From assembly GCF_001730305.1 (NCBI RefSeq), contig NZ_MIJY01000008.1, positions 1 to 64,000 on the forward strand: DNA of 64,000 nucleotides, read 5' to 3'. The translations under genes and the position numbers were made by a program. Below the pieces are notes generated by a model. The model was not told where the DNA came from and did not search any database. It saw only the letters and a list, made by a program, of their open reading frames with translations. This DNA is from Enterococcus termitis. Its GTDB lineage: Bacteria; Bacillota; Bacilli; Lactobacillales; Enterococcaceae. Below are positions 50,369-59,119 of this stretch, in pieces (within the stretch, counting starts at the first letter, position 1; every line of letters starts with the position of its first letter).

Positions 50369-50890
50369 TTACGTTGGCTTGATCGAGTGTCTAAGTTTTT
50401 CGCGTCCTCTAGATAAGCGATTATAGATTTGAGTAACCTCCATATTCAGCTCTTTTGCAATTTCTGCTGCTGAATCTTGATAGTAGTAGTATTTTAGAAA
50501 GATCAATTGATCGTCATCTGTTAAATACGTTAATAAATCTAAAAAGTTTTCTTTTTCAAAATAATCCTCTTCCCAAAAGCTCTCTGGTAGTTGCTCCATC
50601 GGGATGATCTGTTGCTCGCGGATAATCTGTCTTTTTTTATCAAGACAAAGATTTCGCGTGATCGTAAGACTCCACGTTTTTAAACTACTTTTTTCGGCAT
50701 CATAAGAAGCTATCTTTTGCCAAATTCGGTAAAACACTTCATTTTCAACCTCTTTATGATACATTTTTTCCTTTGGATGATTCAAAATTGAACGAATACA
50801 TTTAATGATGTCCGTACCAAATAGATCAATGAATTTTTCCAATCCTAAAAAATTTTTAGCGATTAAAAGTGCGATAACTTCCTTTTCCAT
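50369..50890 (-). CDS. ECF-type RNA polymerase sigma factor
   Basis: The 173-residue protein has sigma region 2 (about 15-80) with the VENEVFYRIWQKIASYDAEK and LKTWSLTITRNLCLDKKR motifs. Region 4 (about 115-170) carries a helix-turn-helix, DSAAEIAKELNMEVTQIYNRLSR. It lacks regions 1 and 3, so it is of ECF class. AAGGTGATG lies before ATG. The promoter may be the TATAAT 40 nt upstream on the minus strand; an ECF-type GGAAC/CGTC self-promoter was not found. It is probably cotranscribed with the PH-domain membrane protein. The regulon is unknown. Confidence 0.9.
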   Translation of the reverse strand: MEKEVIALLIAKNFLGLEKFIDLFGTDIIKCIRSILNHPKEKMYHKEVENEVFYRIWQKIASYDAEKSSLKTWSLTITRNLCLDKKRQIIREQQIIPMEQLPESFWEEDYFEKENFLDLLTYLTDDDQLIFLKYYYYQDSAAEIAKELNMEVTQIYNRLSRGREKLRHSIKPT

Positions 50891-50989
50891 ATTTCATCAC
50901 CTTCTTACCTTATTATACGATGGACTTTTCTATTTTCTATCATGAAAACGAAAAAATAATGCGTATCTTACTTATGAAGGAGGAAAAAA

Positions 50990-51610
50990 ATGAATTATCA
51001 AGAACTCTTCAAGAAATACAACTATTATTTGCTCGGAGCTGGCCTCATGGTAATAGTTTTTAGCATTGTTGTGTTCATTTATTTGAATAGATCCAGTGAA
51101 ACAATCGATGAAGCACTTCAACTAGAGTCTACGTCGCCTAGCTCGCTGGAAAGCTCCAGTGTTTTTGACGAGCCCAAACAACTATATGTTGATATAAAAG
51201 GTGCAGTAAAGCGGCCAGGCATGTATGAAGTAAAGGAAAATATGCGTGTTTGGGATGCGATTTTACTGGCTGATGGAGTAGAGGAGGAAGCAGATACAAA
51301 GCAAGTCAATTTTGCAGAACAGGTCACTGATCAAATGGTGATTTACGTGCCCAAAAAAGGAGAAGAGCCACTAGTAAAGCAAGAGCTGAACAGTGAAGAG
51401 AGGGATGAGGCAGATACTAAAATCAATCTTAATCAAGCGGATGAGAATCAACTACAGACATTGCCGGGAATCGGTCAAAAGAAGGCACAGGAAATTATTC
51501 GCTATCGTGAGGATAATGGCGGGTTCAAATCGATTGAAGACATAAAAAATATTTCTGGGTTTGGAGAAAAGACATTTGAAAAGCTAAAGGAAAGTATCAC
51601 TGTTTCATAA
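50990..51610 (+). CDS. comEA: Competence protein ComEA
   Basis: The 206-residue DNA receptor has an N-terminal membrane anchor (about 12-31), an SLBB domain at about 66-125 (YVDIKGAVKRPGMYEV), an acidic linker, and a C-terminal pair of helix-hairpin-helix motifs (NLNQADENQLQTLPGIGQKK and IKNISGFGEKTFEKL). It binds double-stranded DNA outside the membrane and passes it to ComEC. AAGGAGG lies before ATG. It is the first gene of comEA-comEB-comEC. Confidence 0.95.
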   Translation: MNYQELFKKYNYYLLGAGLMVIVFSIVVFIYLNRSSETIDEALQLESTSPSSLESSSVFDEPKQLYVDIKGAVKRPGMYEVKENMRVWDAILLADGVEEEADTKQVNFAEQVTDQMVIYVPKKGEEPLVKQELNSEERDEADTKINLNQADENQLQTLPGIGQKKAQEIIRYREDNGGFKSIEDIKNISGFGEKTFEKLKESITVS

Positions 51611-51782
51611 ACATTTGGAAAACAAATCGATCATTCTACGTATTTTTTTTAAATATATCGCCGATAATCTTGACGAGACTTTTTCTATAATTTACTATTT
51701 GTATAGCCTATTATATTTTAGAATCAGCAATAAAGTATTTTTGAAAAACAATATTATTCATATAGAAGAGGAGCATGAACGA

Positions 51783-52289
51783 ATGACTTTAGAACGGATT
51801 CCTTGGGACCAATATTTCATGGCACAAAGTGTGCTGTTGTCTTTAAGAAGCACCTGTACTCGATTAGAGGTGGGAGCGACGATAGTCAGAGATAAACGTA
51901 TCATTGCAGGAGGGTACAACGGCTCTGTCAGCGGAGATGTTCATTGTATCGATGATGGCTGTTATGTAGTGGATGGACATTGTGTTCGAACCATCCATGC
52001 GGAAATGAACGCCATTTTACAATGTGCAAAATTTGGAATACCGACAGATGGTGCGGAAATTTATGTTACCCATTTTCCTTGTCTACAATGTACCAAAATG
52101 ATTTTACAAGCAGGTATTAAAAAGATTCATTATTTAAAAGATTATCGTAATGATCAATATGCATTGGCTCTGATTGAACAAGTTGGAGCAAGTGTAGACC
52201 AAGTGACACTTTCAAAAAAATATTTTGCTGAACTACAGTTAGGAGAAGAGCTTGCTTCAATCGATGAAGCACCTCAAACAGATCAATAA
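51783..52289 (+). CDS. comEB: ComE operon protein 2, dCMP deaminase-like
   Basis: The 168-residue zinc enzyme has HAEMNA (His ligand and catalytic Glu near 78) and PCLQC (two Cys ligands near 105), the cytidine/deoxycytidylate deaminase core. It opens RIPWDQYFMAQSVLLSLRST. In Bacillus, ComEB is not needed for transformation. ATG 51783 is chosen on AGAGGAG 9 nt upstream; the open frame back to 51615 is A/T-rich with no better start. It overlaps comEC by 38 nt. Confidence 0.93.
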   Translation: MTLERIPWDQYFMAQSVLLSLRSTCTRLEVGATIVRDKRIIAGGYNGSVSGDVHCIDDGCYVVDGHCVRTIHAEMNAILQCAKFGIPTDGAEIYVTHFPCLQCTKMILQAGIKKIHYLKDYRNDQYALALIEQVGASVDQVTLSKKYFAELQLGEELASIDEAPQTDQ

Positions 52290-54591
52290 TTTCTGGATCT
52301 TTCCAGTATTATTAATGGCCGCATCTGTTTTTCTCATTATAGAATTCAGTTGGTCGTCAAGTTTATTATGTCTTTATCTCTGTTACCGAATCATTTATAC
52401 CAGAAATAAGCTCCTTGTCTTGATTAGCTTGGTGGCAGTTGGAATAATAACCTTCTCGTGTGTGTTGCTGCTAAACAAAGAAAAACAGCCCAAATTTCCT
52501 GAAAATAGTGAACAGATTGGTGAACTGACAGTTTTACCAGATCAACTGCGAATCGATGGTGATGGACTCCAAATGGAGGGGCTTTTTTCTTCTCAAACTC
52601 AAAAGCGGAAGGTCATCGCTTTCTATCGGTTCTCTTCTGAACAAGAAAAACAGTATTGGGAGCAGACAGCACATGTTTTGACTATGCAAATTGTTGGAAA
52701 CGTTGAAACACCTCTTCCTCAAACAAATTTGCATGGATTTGATTATCAAAAATATTTAAAGACAAAAGGAATTTATCAAACAATAACGATAAGCAGTATA
52801 CAAGAAGTTTGTGCAAAAAAGCGTCCTTTTTGGGATGTTTTTTCGTGGATCAGTATCTGTCGAAAAAAAGCGATCGATTATTGTTCAAAAGCGTTTATGC
52901 GTGAAACGGCACTTTATATACAAACGCTTTTATTTGGATTTAGATCAAGCGATTTTTTTCAGAAAGAAGCTGCTTTGGCGAATCTTGGAATCCTACATTT
53001 ATTTAGTTTATCTGGTATGCATGTGACTTTTTTTATAGGTAGTTTTAGGTATCTATTTTTAAGAAGCGGCCTAAGTGTTGAAAAAGTATTTTGGCTTCAA
53101 TTGTTATTTTCAGTCATCTATGCAGGTTTTACAGGATTTTCTGTTAGTGTTGTTCGGGCGTTAGTTCAACGGTCAATAATGTTAACCAACCGTCGATTTT
53201 CTTGGAAACTATCTGGACTGGATTGTTGGAGCTTTACCTTGATGATAGGGCTACTTGTTCAACCGTATGTATTGTTTTCTATTGGTGGTCAATTAAGCTA
53301 TGGTTTGTCTTTTATTATTATAGTTGTTGACCCGATTACTGAACGTATCAGCAATCGGTATTTGAAAAGCTATTGTTTTTCCTTGCTTTTGAATATCGCC
53401 ATTCTGCCTTTAGTAGGACTTTCTTTTTTTGAGTGGCAGATTACAGGTAGTATATTTACCTTTTTCTTATTGCCGCTTTTTGAGCGGATTATCTTGCCAG
53501 TTCTTACTTTTAGTTTTTTCAGTTCGTTTTTTGTTCAATTTGATTTTTGGCGGGTGGGCTTGGAATTCTATTTTTTATTGCAACAACAATTAGTTGATTG
53601 GCTAAATGACACGAGCACTTTTTCCATCGTTACGGGCCATTTTCCTTTCTGGCTATTCCTGGTAGCGGCTTTTTTAGAGGGTCTACTCCTAAATCAGTTG
53701 GTTCAGCGATCAAAAAAGGCTTATCTAGCAGGAATCCTATTGTTTTTATTGGTACACAGTAAGTATGCTTCTCCAAAAGGGACAGTAGCTATTATTGATG
53801 TAGGACAAGGAGATAGTCTATTTATTCAAACGCCGTTCCATCAGGAAAATATTTTACTAGATACTGGTGGTAAATTGAGCTTTGAAAAGGAAAAGTGGGC
53901 AACGAAAAGTAAACAGAAAAGTAATGCAGAGTATTCGGTGGTTCCTTATCTAAAAAGTAAAGGCGTAAAATACCTAGATAAAGTATTGATCAGTCATGGA
54001 GATATAGATCATTGTGGCGATCTTTTAGCAATCCATAAAAAAGTTCCGATTCGAGCACTCTATTTTCCAGCTGGAACAGAAAACAAAGGCGTATTTAGAA
54101 AAATGCTTGAGACCTTGAAAAAAGCGGGTGTTAAATGCTATCCTGTATTAGCAACACAGTCTCTTGGGCGTTCGCTATCATTACAGGTTTTAGCACCTGC
54201 CAAAGCTGGTCGCGGCGAGAATGAAGATTCATTGGTTGTCTATACAAAGGTTGCTGGACAGCGTTTTCTCTTTACAGGTGATTTAGATATACATGGAGAA
54301 AACCAATTGATCAAGCACTTTCCTAATTTAAAAATAGATGTATTAAAAGCTGGCCATCATGGGAGCCGCACATCAACAGATCGCTCTTTTATAAAACAAA
54401 TTTCACCGACCGATGTTGTTATTTCTTGTGGACGAAACAATCGTTTTAAACATCCTCATGAAGAAGTGTTAACGACATTAGAGCAAGAAAAGGTAACTAT
54501 TTTTAGAACGGATCTAGCAGGGATGGTCTATTATGAATGGACCCCTTGGACAAAATTATCGCCAGCACAAACGATCATTAAACATGACTAG
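52252..54591 (+). CDS. comEC: DNA internalisation competence protein ComEC/Rec2
   Basis: The 779-residue channel protein has N-terminal helices with an OB-like DUF4131 region (about 80-160), the Competence domain with LGILHLFSLSGMHVTFFIG near 245, and a C-terminal metallo-beta-lactamase domain with IIDVGQGDSLFIQTP near 510 and HGDIDHCGDLL near 580. It transports single-stranded DNA into the cell. The TTG at 52252 has AGGAG 6 nt upstream; ATG 52264 is the alternative start. The frame is intact, so competence genes look undamaged here. Confidence 0.93.
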   Translation: MLQSMKHLKQINNFWIFPVLLMAASVFLIIEFSWSSSLLCLYLCYRIIYTRNKLLVLISLVAVGIITFSCVLLLNKEKQPKFPENSEQIGELTVLPDQLRIDGDGLQMEGLFSSQTQKRKVIAFYRFSSEQEKQYWEQTAHVLTMQIVGNVETPLPQTNLHGFDYQKYLKTKGIYQTITISSIQEVCAKKRPFWDVFSWISICRKKAIDYCSKAFMRETALYIQTLLFGFRSSDFFQKEAALANLGILHLFSLSGMHVTFFIGSFRYLFLRSGLSVEKVFWLQLLFSVIYAGFTGFSVSVVRALVQRSIMLTNRRFSWKLSGLDCWSFTLMIGLLVQPYVLFSIGGQLSYGLSFIIIVVDPITERISNRYLKSYCFSLLLNIAILPLVGLSFFEWQITGSIFTFFLLPLFERIILPVLTFSFFSSFFVQFDFWRVGLEFYFLLQQQLVDWLNDTSTFSIVTGHFPFWLFLVAAFLEGLLLNQLVQRSKKAYLAGILLFLLVHSKYASPKGTVAIIDVGQGDSLFIQTPFHQENILLDTGGKLSFEKEKWATKSKQKSNAEYSVVPYLKSKGVKYLDKVLISHGDIDHCGDLLAIHKKVPIRALYFPAGTENKGVFRKMLETLKKAGVKCYPVLATQSLGRSLSLQVLAPAKAGRGENEDSLVVYTKVAGQRFLFTGDLDIHGENQLIKHFPNLKIDVLKAGHHGSRTSTDRSFIKQISPTDVVISCGRNNRFKHPHEEVLTTLEQEKVTIFRTDLAGMVYYEWTPWTKLSPAQTIIKHD

Positions 54592-54640
54592 CATTTCTTG
54601 GATTGTCATGATAGGATTGATAAGAGAAATGAGGGGAATT

Positions 54641-55672
54641 ATGAATTTACAAGAAGCACTCCATCAAGTTCGTCAACATCAGTTTGCCTCTGTTTATTTG
54701 GTTCAGGGAACAGAAGGATATCTGAGTGAATTATTTAAAACAGAATTAATGAATCAACTAATCAAAACGGAAGATGATCAGTTCAATTACTCTTCTTTTG
54801 ATATGGAAGATGTCCCCTTATCAACGGCAATTGAGGAAGCTGAAACGATTCCTTTTTTTGGTGATTACCGCTTAGTTTTCATTGAAAATCCTTATTTTTT
54901 GACGGCTGAGAGGAAAACGAATGGTCTCGAACATGATATTGATGGTCTACTGAGCTATTTAGAGCAGCCATCACCAACAACGATCTTAGTATTTAGTGCA
55001 AACGTTGAAAAACTAGATGAACGGAAAAAAATCACAAAGGCAGTTAAGAAGCATGCCACCTTTATTGATGTGAATCCTATGGGCGAGCGAGAAGTACGCC
55101 AATACATCGAACAAACAATCCAAAGCGAAGGCTATGAGATTCGTCCAGAAGCGTTCGAATTGTTATTACAGCTGACAGATCTGAATCTCTCAAAAGTGAT
55201 GGGAGAATTACAGAAGCTATTTCTATTTTCTTCTGACGATAAAGTTATAGCATTGCATGCTGTAAAAGAATTAGTACCAAAATCTTTGGAACACAATGTA
55301 TTTGATTTAACGAATGATGTATTATCCGGAAATGGAGAAAAAGCGATTCAGCTTTATGAGGACTTATTACTTCAAGGGGAAGAAACAATCAAGTTAAATG
55401 CGATTTTATTGAATCAGATCCGTTTGTTTTTACAGACAAAAATATTAGCCAAGTTAGGTTATCAGCAAGCCAATATTGCGGATACTTTAAAAATCCATCC
55501 TTATCGTGTAAAACTAGCACTTCAGCAAGTAAGACGCTTTGAGTTGGATCGTCTAGAGATTATTTATGATGAGTTGGTTGAAAATGACTTTAAAATGAAA
55601 ACTGGACAGATGGATAAAGAATTGTTATTCGAATTATTTATTTTGAAGCTTTCTGCCCAAGTCGCGAAATAG
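54641..55672 (+). CDS. holA: DNA polymerase III subunit delta
   Basis: The 343-residue clamp-loader subunit opens the beta clamp. It has the YLVQGTEGYLSELFKTELM start, TIPFFGDYRLVFIENPYFL near 70, and a C-terminal helical region LNAILLNQIRLFLQTK near 250. It lacks a Walker A, as expected for delta. ATG 54641 is preferred over several upstream in-frame codons, with GAGGGG upstream. It follows comEC by 49 nt, a common order in low-GC Gram-positives. Confidence 0.94.
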   Translation: MNLQEALHQVRQHQFASVYLVQGTEGYLSELFKTELMNQLIKTEDDQFNYSSFDMEDVPLSTAIEEAETIPFFGDYRLVFIENPYFLTAERKTNGLEHDIDGLLSYLEQPSPTTILVFSANVEKLDERKKITKAVKKHATFIDVNPMGEREVRQYIEQTIQSEGYEIRPEAFELLLQLTDLNLSKVMGELQKLFLFSSDDKVIALHAVKELVPKSLEHNVFDLTNDVLSGNGEKAIQLYEDLLLQGEETIKLNAILLNQIRLFLQTKILAKLGYQQANIADTLKIHPYRVKLALQQVRRFELDRLEIIYDELVENDFKMKTGQMDKELLFELFILKLSAQVAK

Positions 55673-55695
55673 CCAGTCAAAGGAGACCATATAGT

Positions 55696-56082
55696 ATGGA
55701 CCAAGCAAAAAGAATAGTAACCGACTTCTTTGAAGATGTACGTTCTGGAAAGAATCTTTCAGCAGCGTATGAGTTTATGCATGAACGAGTGATTGCGCAC
55801 CAAGTTCAGTCAGAAAATGAATATACAATCGAACGCTCTCCTAAAGATTACATTGCACATGTAAAAGAGATGCAAGAACTTTATGGTGAGTTTCAATTGG
55901 AAATCCAAGAAATAGTGGCAGATGAGAACAAAGTCTATGTTCGGTGGAAACAAATAGGCCATACAGCAGCTGGAAAACAAGTGATTCAAATTGCGAGTGC
56001 TGTGTATCTTGTTGCACAAGGTAAAATTTCTGAATATTGGATTCAAATTGACCGAAAAGGATTAGAACTTCAAAGTAACTGA
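55696..56082 (+). CDS. SnoaL-like (NTF2-fold) protein
   Basis: The 128-residue protein has the SnoaL/NTF2 cone fold pattern: an N-terminal helix pair (VTDFFEDVRSGKNLSAAYEF), RSPKDYIAHVKEMQEL, and strands VYVRWKQIGHTAAGKQV and KISEYWIQIDRKGLE. Relatives include ester cyclases and isomerases, and many are uncharacterised. It is 24 nt after holA, with AAAGGAGACC 8 nt before ATG. The substrate is unknown. Confidence 0.75.
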   Translation: MDQAKRIVTDFFEDVRSGKNLSAAYEFMHERVIAHQVQSENEYTIERSPKDYIAHVKEMQELYGEFQLEIQEIVADENKVYVRWKQIGHTAAGKQVIQIASAVYLVAQGKISEYWIQIDRKGLELQSN

Positions 56083-56094
56083 TTTATTAAATAG

Positions 56095-56137
56095 AAAGAG
56101 TGGACAAACGATATTATTCTGTTTGTCTGCTTTTTTT
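56095..56137 (+). terminator. Terminator after the SnoaL-like gene
   Basis: GTGGACAAAC pairs with GTTTGTCTGC (one mismatch) around an 11-nt loop, followed by TTTTTTTG. Confidence 0.75.
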
Positions 56138-56140
56138 GTA

Positions 56141-56175
56141 TAAAAAAGAAGCTAACATAACTGTCAGCTTCTACT
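56141..56175 (-). terminator. rpsT terminator
   Basis: On the minus strand AGAAGCT pairs with AGCTTCT around a 12-nt loop and is followed by TTTTTTAT, just after the rpsT stop. Confidence 0.8.
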
Positions 56176-56181
56176 AATTCT

Positions 56182-56436
56182 TTATTTTGCTAATTTTTTG
56201 CTTAGACGAGATTTGTCGCGGCTCGCTTTGTTTTTATGGATCAATCCTTTTGATTCAGCCATATCCACAGCTCTAGCAGCTTCTTTATATAACTCATCCG
56301 CGTTATCAGCACCAGTAGCTACAGCATCTTCAAATTTCTTGATTGCTGTACGCATAGAATTCTTTTGAGATGAATTTTGAGCATTCGCGTTAGCGTTAGT
56401 ACGTACACGTTTAATTGCAGATTCAATATTTGGCAT
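56182..56436 (-). CDS. rpsT: 30S ribosomal protein S20
   Basis: The 84-residue basic helical protein binds 16S rRNA in the body of the small subunit. It reads [20 protein letters not shown], then ends LSKKLAK. ATG 56436 has GGAGGTG 6 nt upstream; the frame runs three codons longer to a GTG. It lies next to holA, transcribed the opposite way, as in many Firmicutes. Confidence 0.96.
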   Translation of the reverse strand: MPNIESAIKRVRTNANANAQNSSQKNSMRTAIKKFEDAVATGADNADELYKEAARAVDMAESKGLIHKNKASRDKSRLSKKLAK

Positions 56437-56669
56437 TTCTTTCACCTCCGATAAAATAAGGTCTTACACAGGAATATCCATATGTAATTCAACACTAATC
56501 ATTATACCTAATACAAACTATCATTGCAATAAAAGATGACAAGTTTTTTTCCTTAACAGTAAATTAGTGACTTTCAGTGAACAAAAAAGGTACATATATG
56601 AAAAATTAGATACATTTAACAAAATATATGATATTATTACAGGTGAAATTGAAATGGTGGGGTGTGAAT

Positions 56670-57683
56670 GTGAATATTGCTATAATGATAACGATTACAT
56701 TGGTGATGGGAGTTATTTTTGTAAATGGTTGGACGGATGCGCCAAATGCAATTGCGACGGCTGTCTCAACCAGAGTCTTAAAACCCAATGTAGCGATCTG
56801 GATGGCTGTTGTCATGAACTTTTTAGGAGCATTGGTTATGACCTATTTCAATGCTCAAGTAGCTGAGACGATCAGTAATATCGTCAGTTTTGATGCACAT
56901 GGGAATGCCTCTCAAGTAGCCTTGGCAGCATCATTGTTTTCAATCGTTGTCTGGTCAGTTGCAGCGTGGTATTTTGGTATTCCAACAAGTGAGAGCCATG
57001 CCTTGATTGCTGGTCTGACCGGCTCTGCAATGGCGTTAGGTGGTCTCGGAGCGGTCAACGGATCAGAATGGACAAAAGTCTTGGTTGGTCTAGTCGTTTC
57101 AACTGTCATGGGATTTGGCGGAGGTTTTCTAGTGACTAAGCTGATCGTATTTCTGTTCAAAGGTGTAGCTAGAAGAACCGCTGACAAAGTATTTACCTAT
57201 GGTCAGGCGTTTGGTGCAGGAGCTAATGCCTTTTTGCACGGCGCACAGGATGGACAAAAGTTCATGGGTGTGTTTATGCTAGGCTTATATTATAATAATC
57301 TTGCCGAAAAGTCTGGTTCAGGCTTTATTATCCCTATTTGGGTCATGGTTCTTTGTTCTGTTACGATGGGCTTTGGTACATCTGTCGGTGGAATGAGAAT
57401 TATTAAGTCTGTTGGAATGGATATGGTCAAATTAGAACGTTATCAAGGATTTGCTGCCGATTTGAGTACGGCTATTTGCCTGTTTGCGGCATCAATCTTT
57501 GGGATTCCAGTGTCAACAACTCATACGAAGACAACAGCGATCATGGGAGTCGGTGCATCAAGACGCGTTTCCAGTGTTGATTGGCGCATTGTAAAAGAAA
57601 TGCTGATTGCCTGGATTTTAACATTTCCTGGTTGTGGTGTGATTGCGTTTGTTATGGCGAAGCTATTTGTTGCACTTTTCTAA
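56670..57683 (+). CDS. pit: PiT-family inorganic phosphate transporter
   Basis: The protein, about 337 residues, has ten or so helices and the two PiT repeats: GWTDAPNAIATAVSTR near 20 and GIPVSTTHTKTTAIMGVG near 280. LAEKSGSGFIIPIWV lies between them. It imports phosphate with a cation. GTG 56670 is chosen with GGTGGGG upstream; ATG 56628 is an earlier in-frame option but has no ribosome site. It is followed 66 nt later by its DUF47 partner. Confidence 0.9.
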   Translation: MNIAIMITITLVMGVIFVNGWTDAPNAIATAVSTRVLKPNVAIWMAVVMNFLGALVMTYFNAQVAETISNIVSFDAHGNASQVALAASLFSIVVWSVAAWYFGIPTSESHALIAGLTGSAMALGGLGAVNGSEWTKVLVGLVVSTVMGFGGGFLVTKLIVFLFKGVARRTADKVFTYGQAFGAGANAFLHGAQDGQKFMGVFMLGLYYNNLAEKSGSGFIIPIWVMVLCSVTMGFGTSVGGMRIIKSVGMDMVKLERYQGFAADLSTAICLFAASIFGIPVSTTHTKTTAIMGVGASRRVSSVDWRIVKEMLIAWILTFPGCGVIAFVMAKLFVALF

Positions 57684-57749
57684 GAAATGACTGTAAAAGA
57701 TTAGGATTGACTTCATAACGATAGAAAATGAACTAGGGGAGAGAATGAA

Positions 57750-58373
57750 ATGGCAAGAAAAAAACAATTTGACTATTTTGGAGAGTTGGCTCATTTAGCT
57801 AAAAATGCTCATCAGGCTGCAGAAATTCTGGAAATGATCGCGATCGATTATTCCCTCGAAACTTTAGAAAAAGAAGCAGTCAAGATCCATGATCTGGAGC
57901 GTGAAGGGGATCAAATTGTTAAAAGGATTTTAAATGAATTGTATATTTCTTTTATTACACCGATCGATCGAGAAGATATCGTCGAAATTACTGAGCGCTT
58001 AGATGATGTACTAGATTCAATCAATAGCGTTGCTTATTTGTTAAGCAGCTTGGTGGTTGAAGAGTTAAAGGAGAATGCCTTAGTATTCATTGCTTATGCA
58101 CTGGAAGCGACTGCTGGAGTATTAACGGCGACAAAAGAGTTTGCCAAGTTTAAAAATTCAAAAACGCTACACACTATGATCGATGAGGTAAGTGAGATTG
58201 AAGGGAAAGCAGATAAACTATATAGTGAGTCTTTGAAAAAGCTTTTCACAAATGAAAAAGATCCAATCGAAGTGATCCGCTGGAAAAATGTTTATGATCA
58301 ATTAGAAGCATTGTTAAATGCCAGTGAATCTGTCGTTGATGTAATCAGTGGGTTGGTCATTAAAAATAGTTAA
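57750..58373 (+). CDS. DUF47 (PhoU-like) Pit accessory protein
   Basis: The 207-residue all-helical protein has the DUF47 motifs LAHLAKNAHQAAEILEMIA, HDLEREGDQIVKRILNELY and ITPIDREDIVEITERLDDVLD, whose acidic residues bind metal in PhoU-like folds. It regularly accompanies PiT transporters and is thought to control them. GGGGAGAG precedes ATG. It probably shares the pit transcript. Confidence 0.93.
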   Translation: MARKKQFDYFGELAHLAKNAHQAAEILEMIAIDYSLETLEKEAVKIHDLEREGDQIVKRILNELYISFITPIDREDIVEITERLDDVLDSINSVAYLLSSLVVEELKENALVFIAYALEATAGVLTATKEFAKFKNSKTLHTMIDEVSEIEGKADKLYSESLKKLFTNEKDPIEVIRWKNVYDQLEALLNASESVVDVISGLVIKNS

Positions 58374-58429
58374 ATAAATAAGATCGATTGAGATGAATGA
58401 TCATTTGTTTTACGATTGGGAGGATGTAT

Positions 58430-59068
58430 ATGGAGTTACAGCAAATCAAAGATATCAAGACCTTTGTACAATTAAAAACAAAAGATGATAGAAGTGGTCA
58501 TGGAATGGATCATATTGAGCGGGTCGTTCGAAATGCGCAGAAAATTGCTCAAACAGAAGACTGTGATCATTTTGTTGTGACAGCTGCTGCCTACCTGCAT
58601 GATATCGCTGATGACAAGCTTGTTACTGATCAAGAACAAGCCTATCAAGAGATGATAACCTTTTTGCAGACCCATCAGATTTCTACTGAACGAATCAAGC
58701 ATATTATGTATATTATTCAAAATCTTTCGTTCAGCCAAGAGCTTGAAGGAGGGAAAGCGACTTTAAGTATAGAAGGAAAAATAGTTCAAGATGCGGATCG
58801 TCTGGATGCGATGGGAGCGATCGGGATTATTCGAACCATATACTATGGTGGTCATAAAGGGAACAAAATCTATGATCCTGAGATTCCCCCCAGAACATTA
58901 CAGAAAAAGTCTGATTATAGAAATGAAAGCACGGTCATCAATCATTTTTATGAGAAAATTTTGTTGTTAAATGAGCGCCTGAATACAGCATATGCTAAAA
59001 AGATAGGGCAGAAGAGACAACGATTTTTAGAAGACTTTTTAGAAGAATTTTTGGAAGAATGGGATTAA
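58430..59068 (+). CDS. HD-domain phosphohydrolase
   Basis: The 212-residue protein is a YedJ-type HD hydrolase. HGMDHIERVVRNAQ (near residue 25) and the metal pair HDIAD (near 57) mark the HD fold, with DADRLDAMGAIGIIRT near 120. The usual substrates are nucleotides, but the exact one is unknown. ATG 58430 follows TGGGAGG. It is 57 nt after the DUF47 gene, with a symmetric terminator behind it. Confidence 0.9.
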   Translation: MELQQIKDIKTFVQLKTKDDRSGHGMDHIERVVRNAQKIAQTEDCDHFVVTAAAYLHDIADDKLVTDQEQAYQEMITFLQTHQISTERIKHIMYIIQNLSFSQELEGGKATLSIEGKIVQDADRLDAMGAIGIIRTIYYGGHKGNKIYDPEIPPRTLQKKSDYRNESTVINHFYEKILLLNERLNTAYAKKIGQKRQRFLEDFLEEFLEEWD

Positions 59069-59071
59069 AAA

Positions 59072-59114
59072 ACTCAAAGAAAAATGATAGAAGACAGTAT
59101 CATTTTCTTTGAGT
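59072..59114. terminator. Bidirectional terminator between HD hydrolase and P-type ATPase
   Basis: ACTCAAAGAAAAATGATA pairs with TATCATTTTCTTTGAGT (one bulged A). It lies between two converging genes. Confidence 0.8.
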
Positions 59115-59119
59115 AAACG

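Noticed and set aside
51615-51782. Longer comEB protein with a hydrophobic N-terminal extension
   Set aside because: The open frame is A/T-rich, has no ribosome site at its first start, and the ComEB family begins at the ATG at 51783.
56567-56866. Cys-rich 99-residue protein overlapping the pit start
   Set aside because: It is a shadow of the pit frame: GGWTD/PNA-coding DNA read in another frame, and the ribosome site fits pit.
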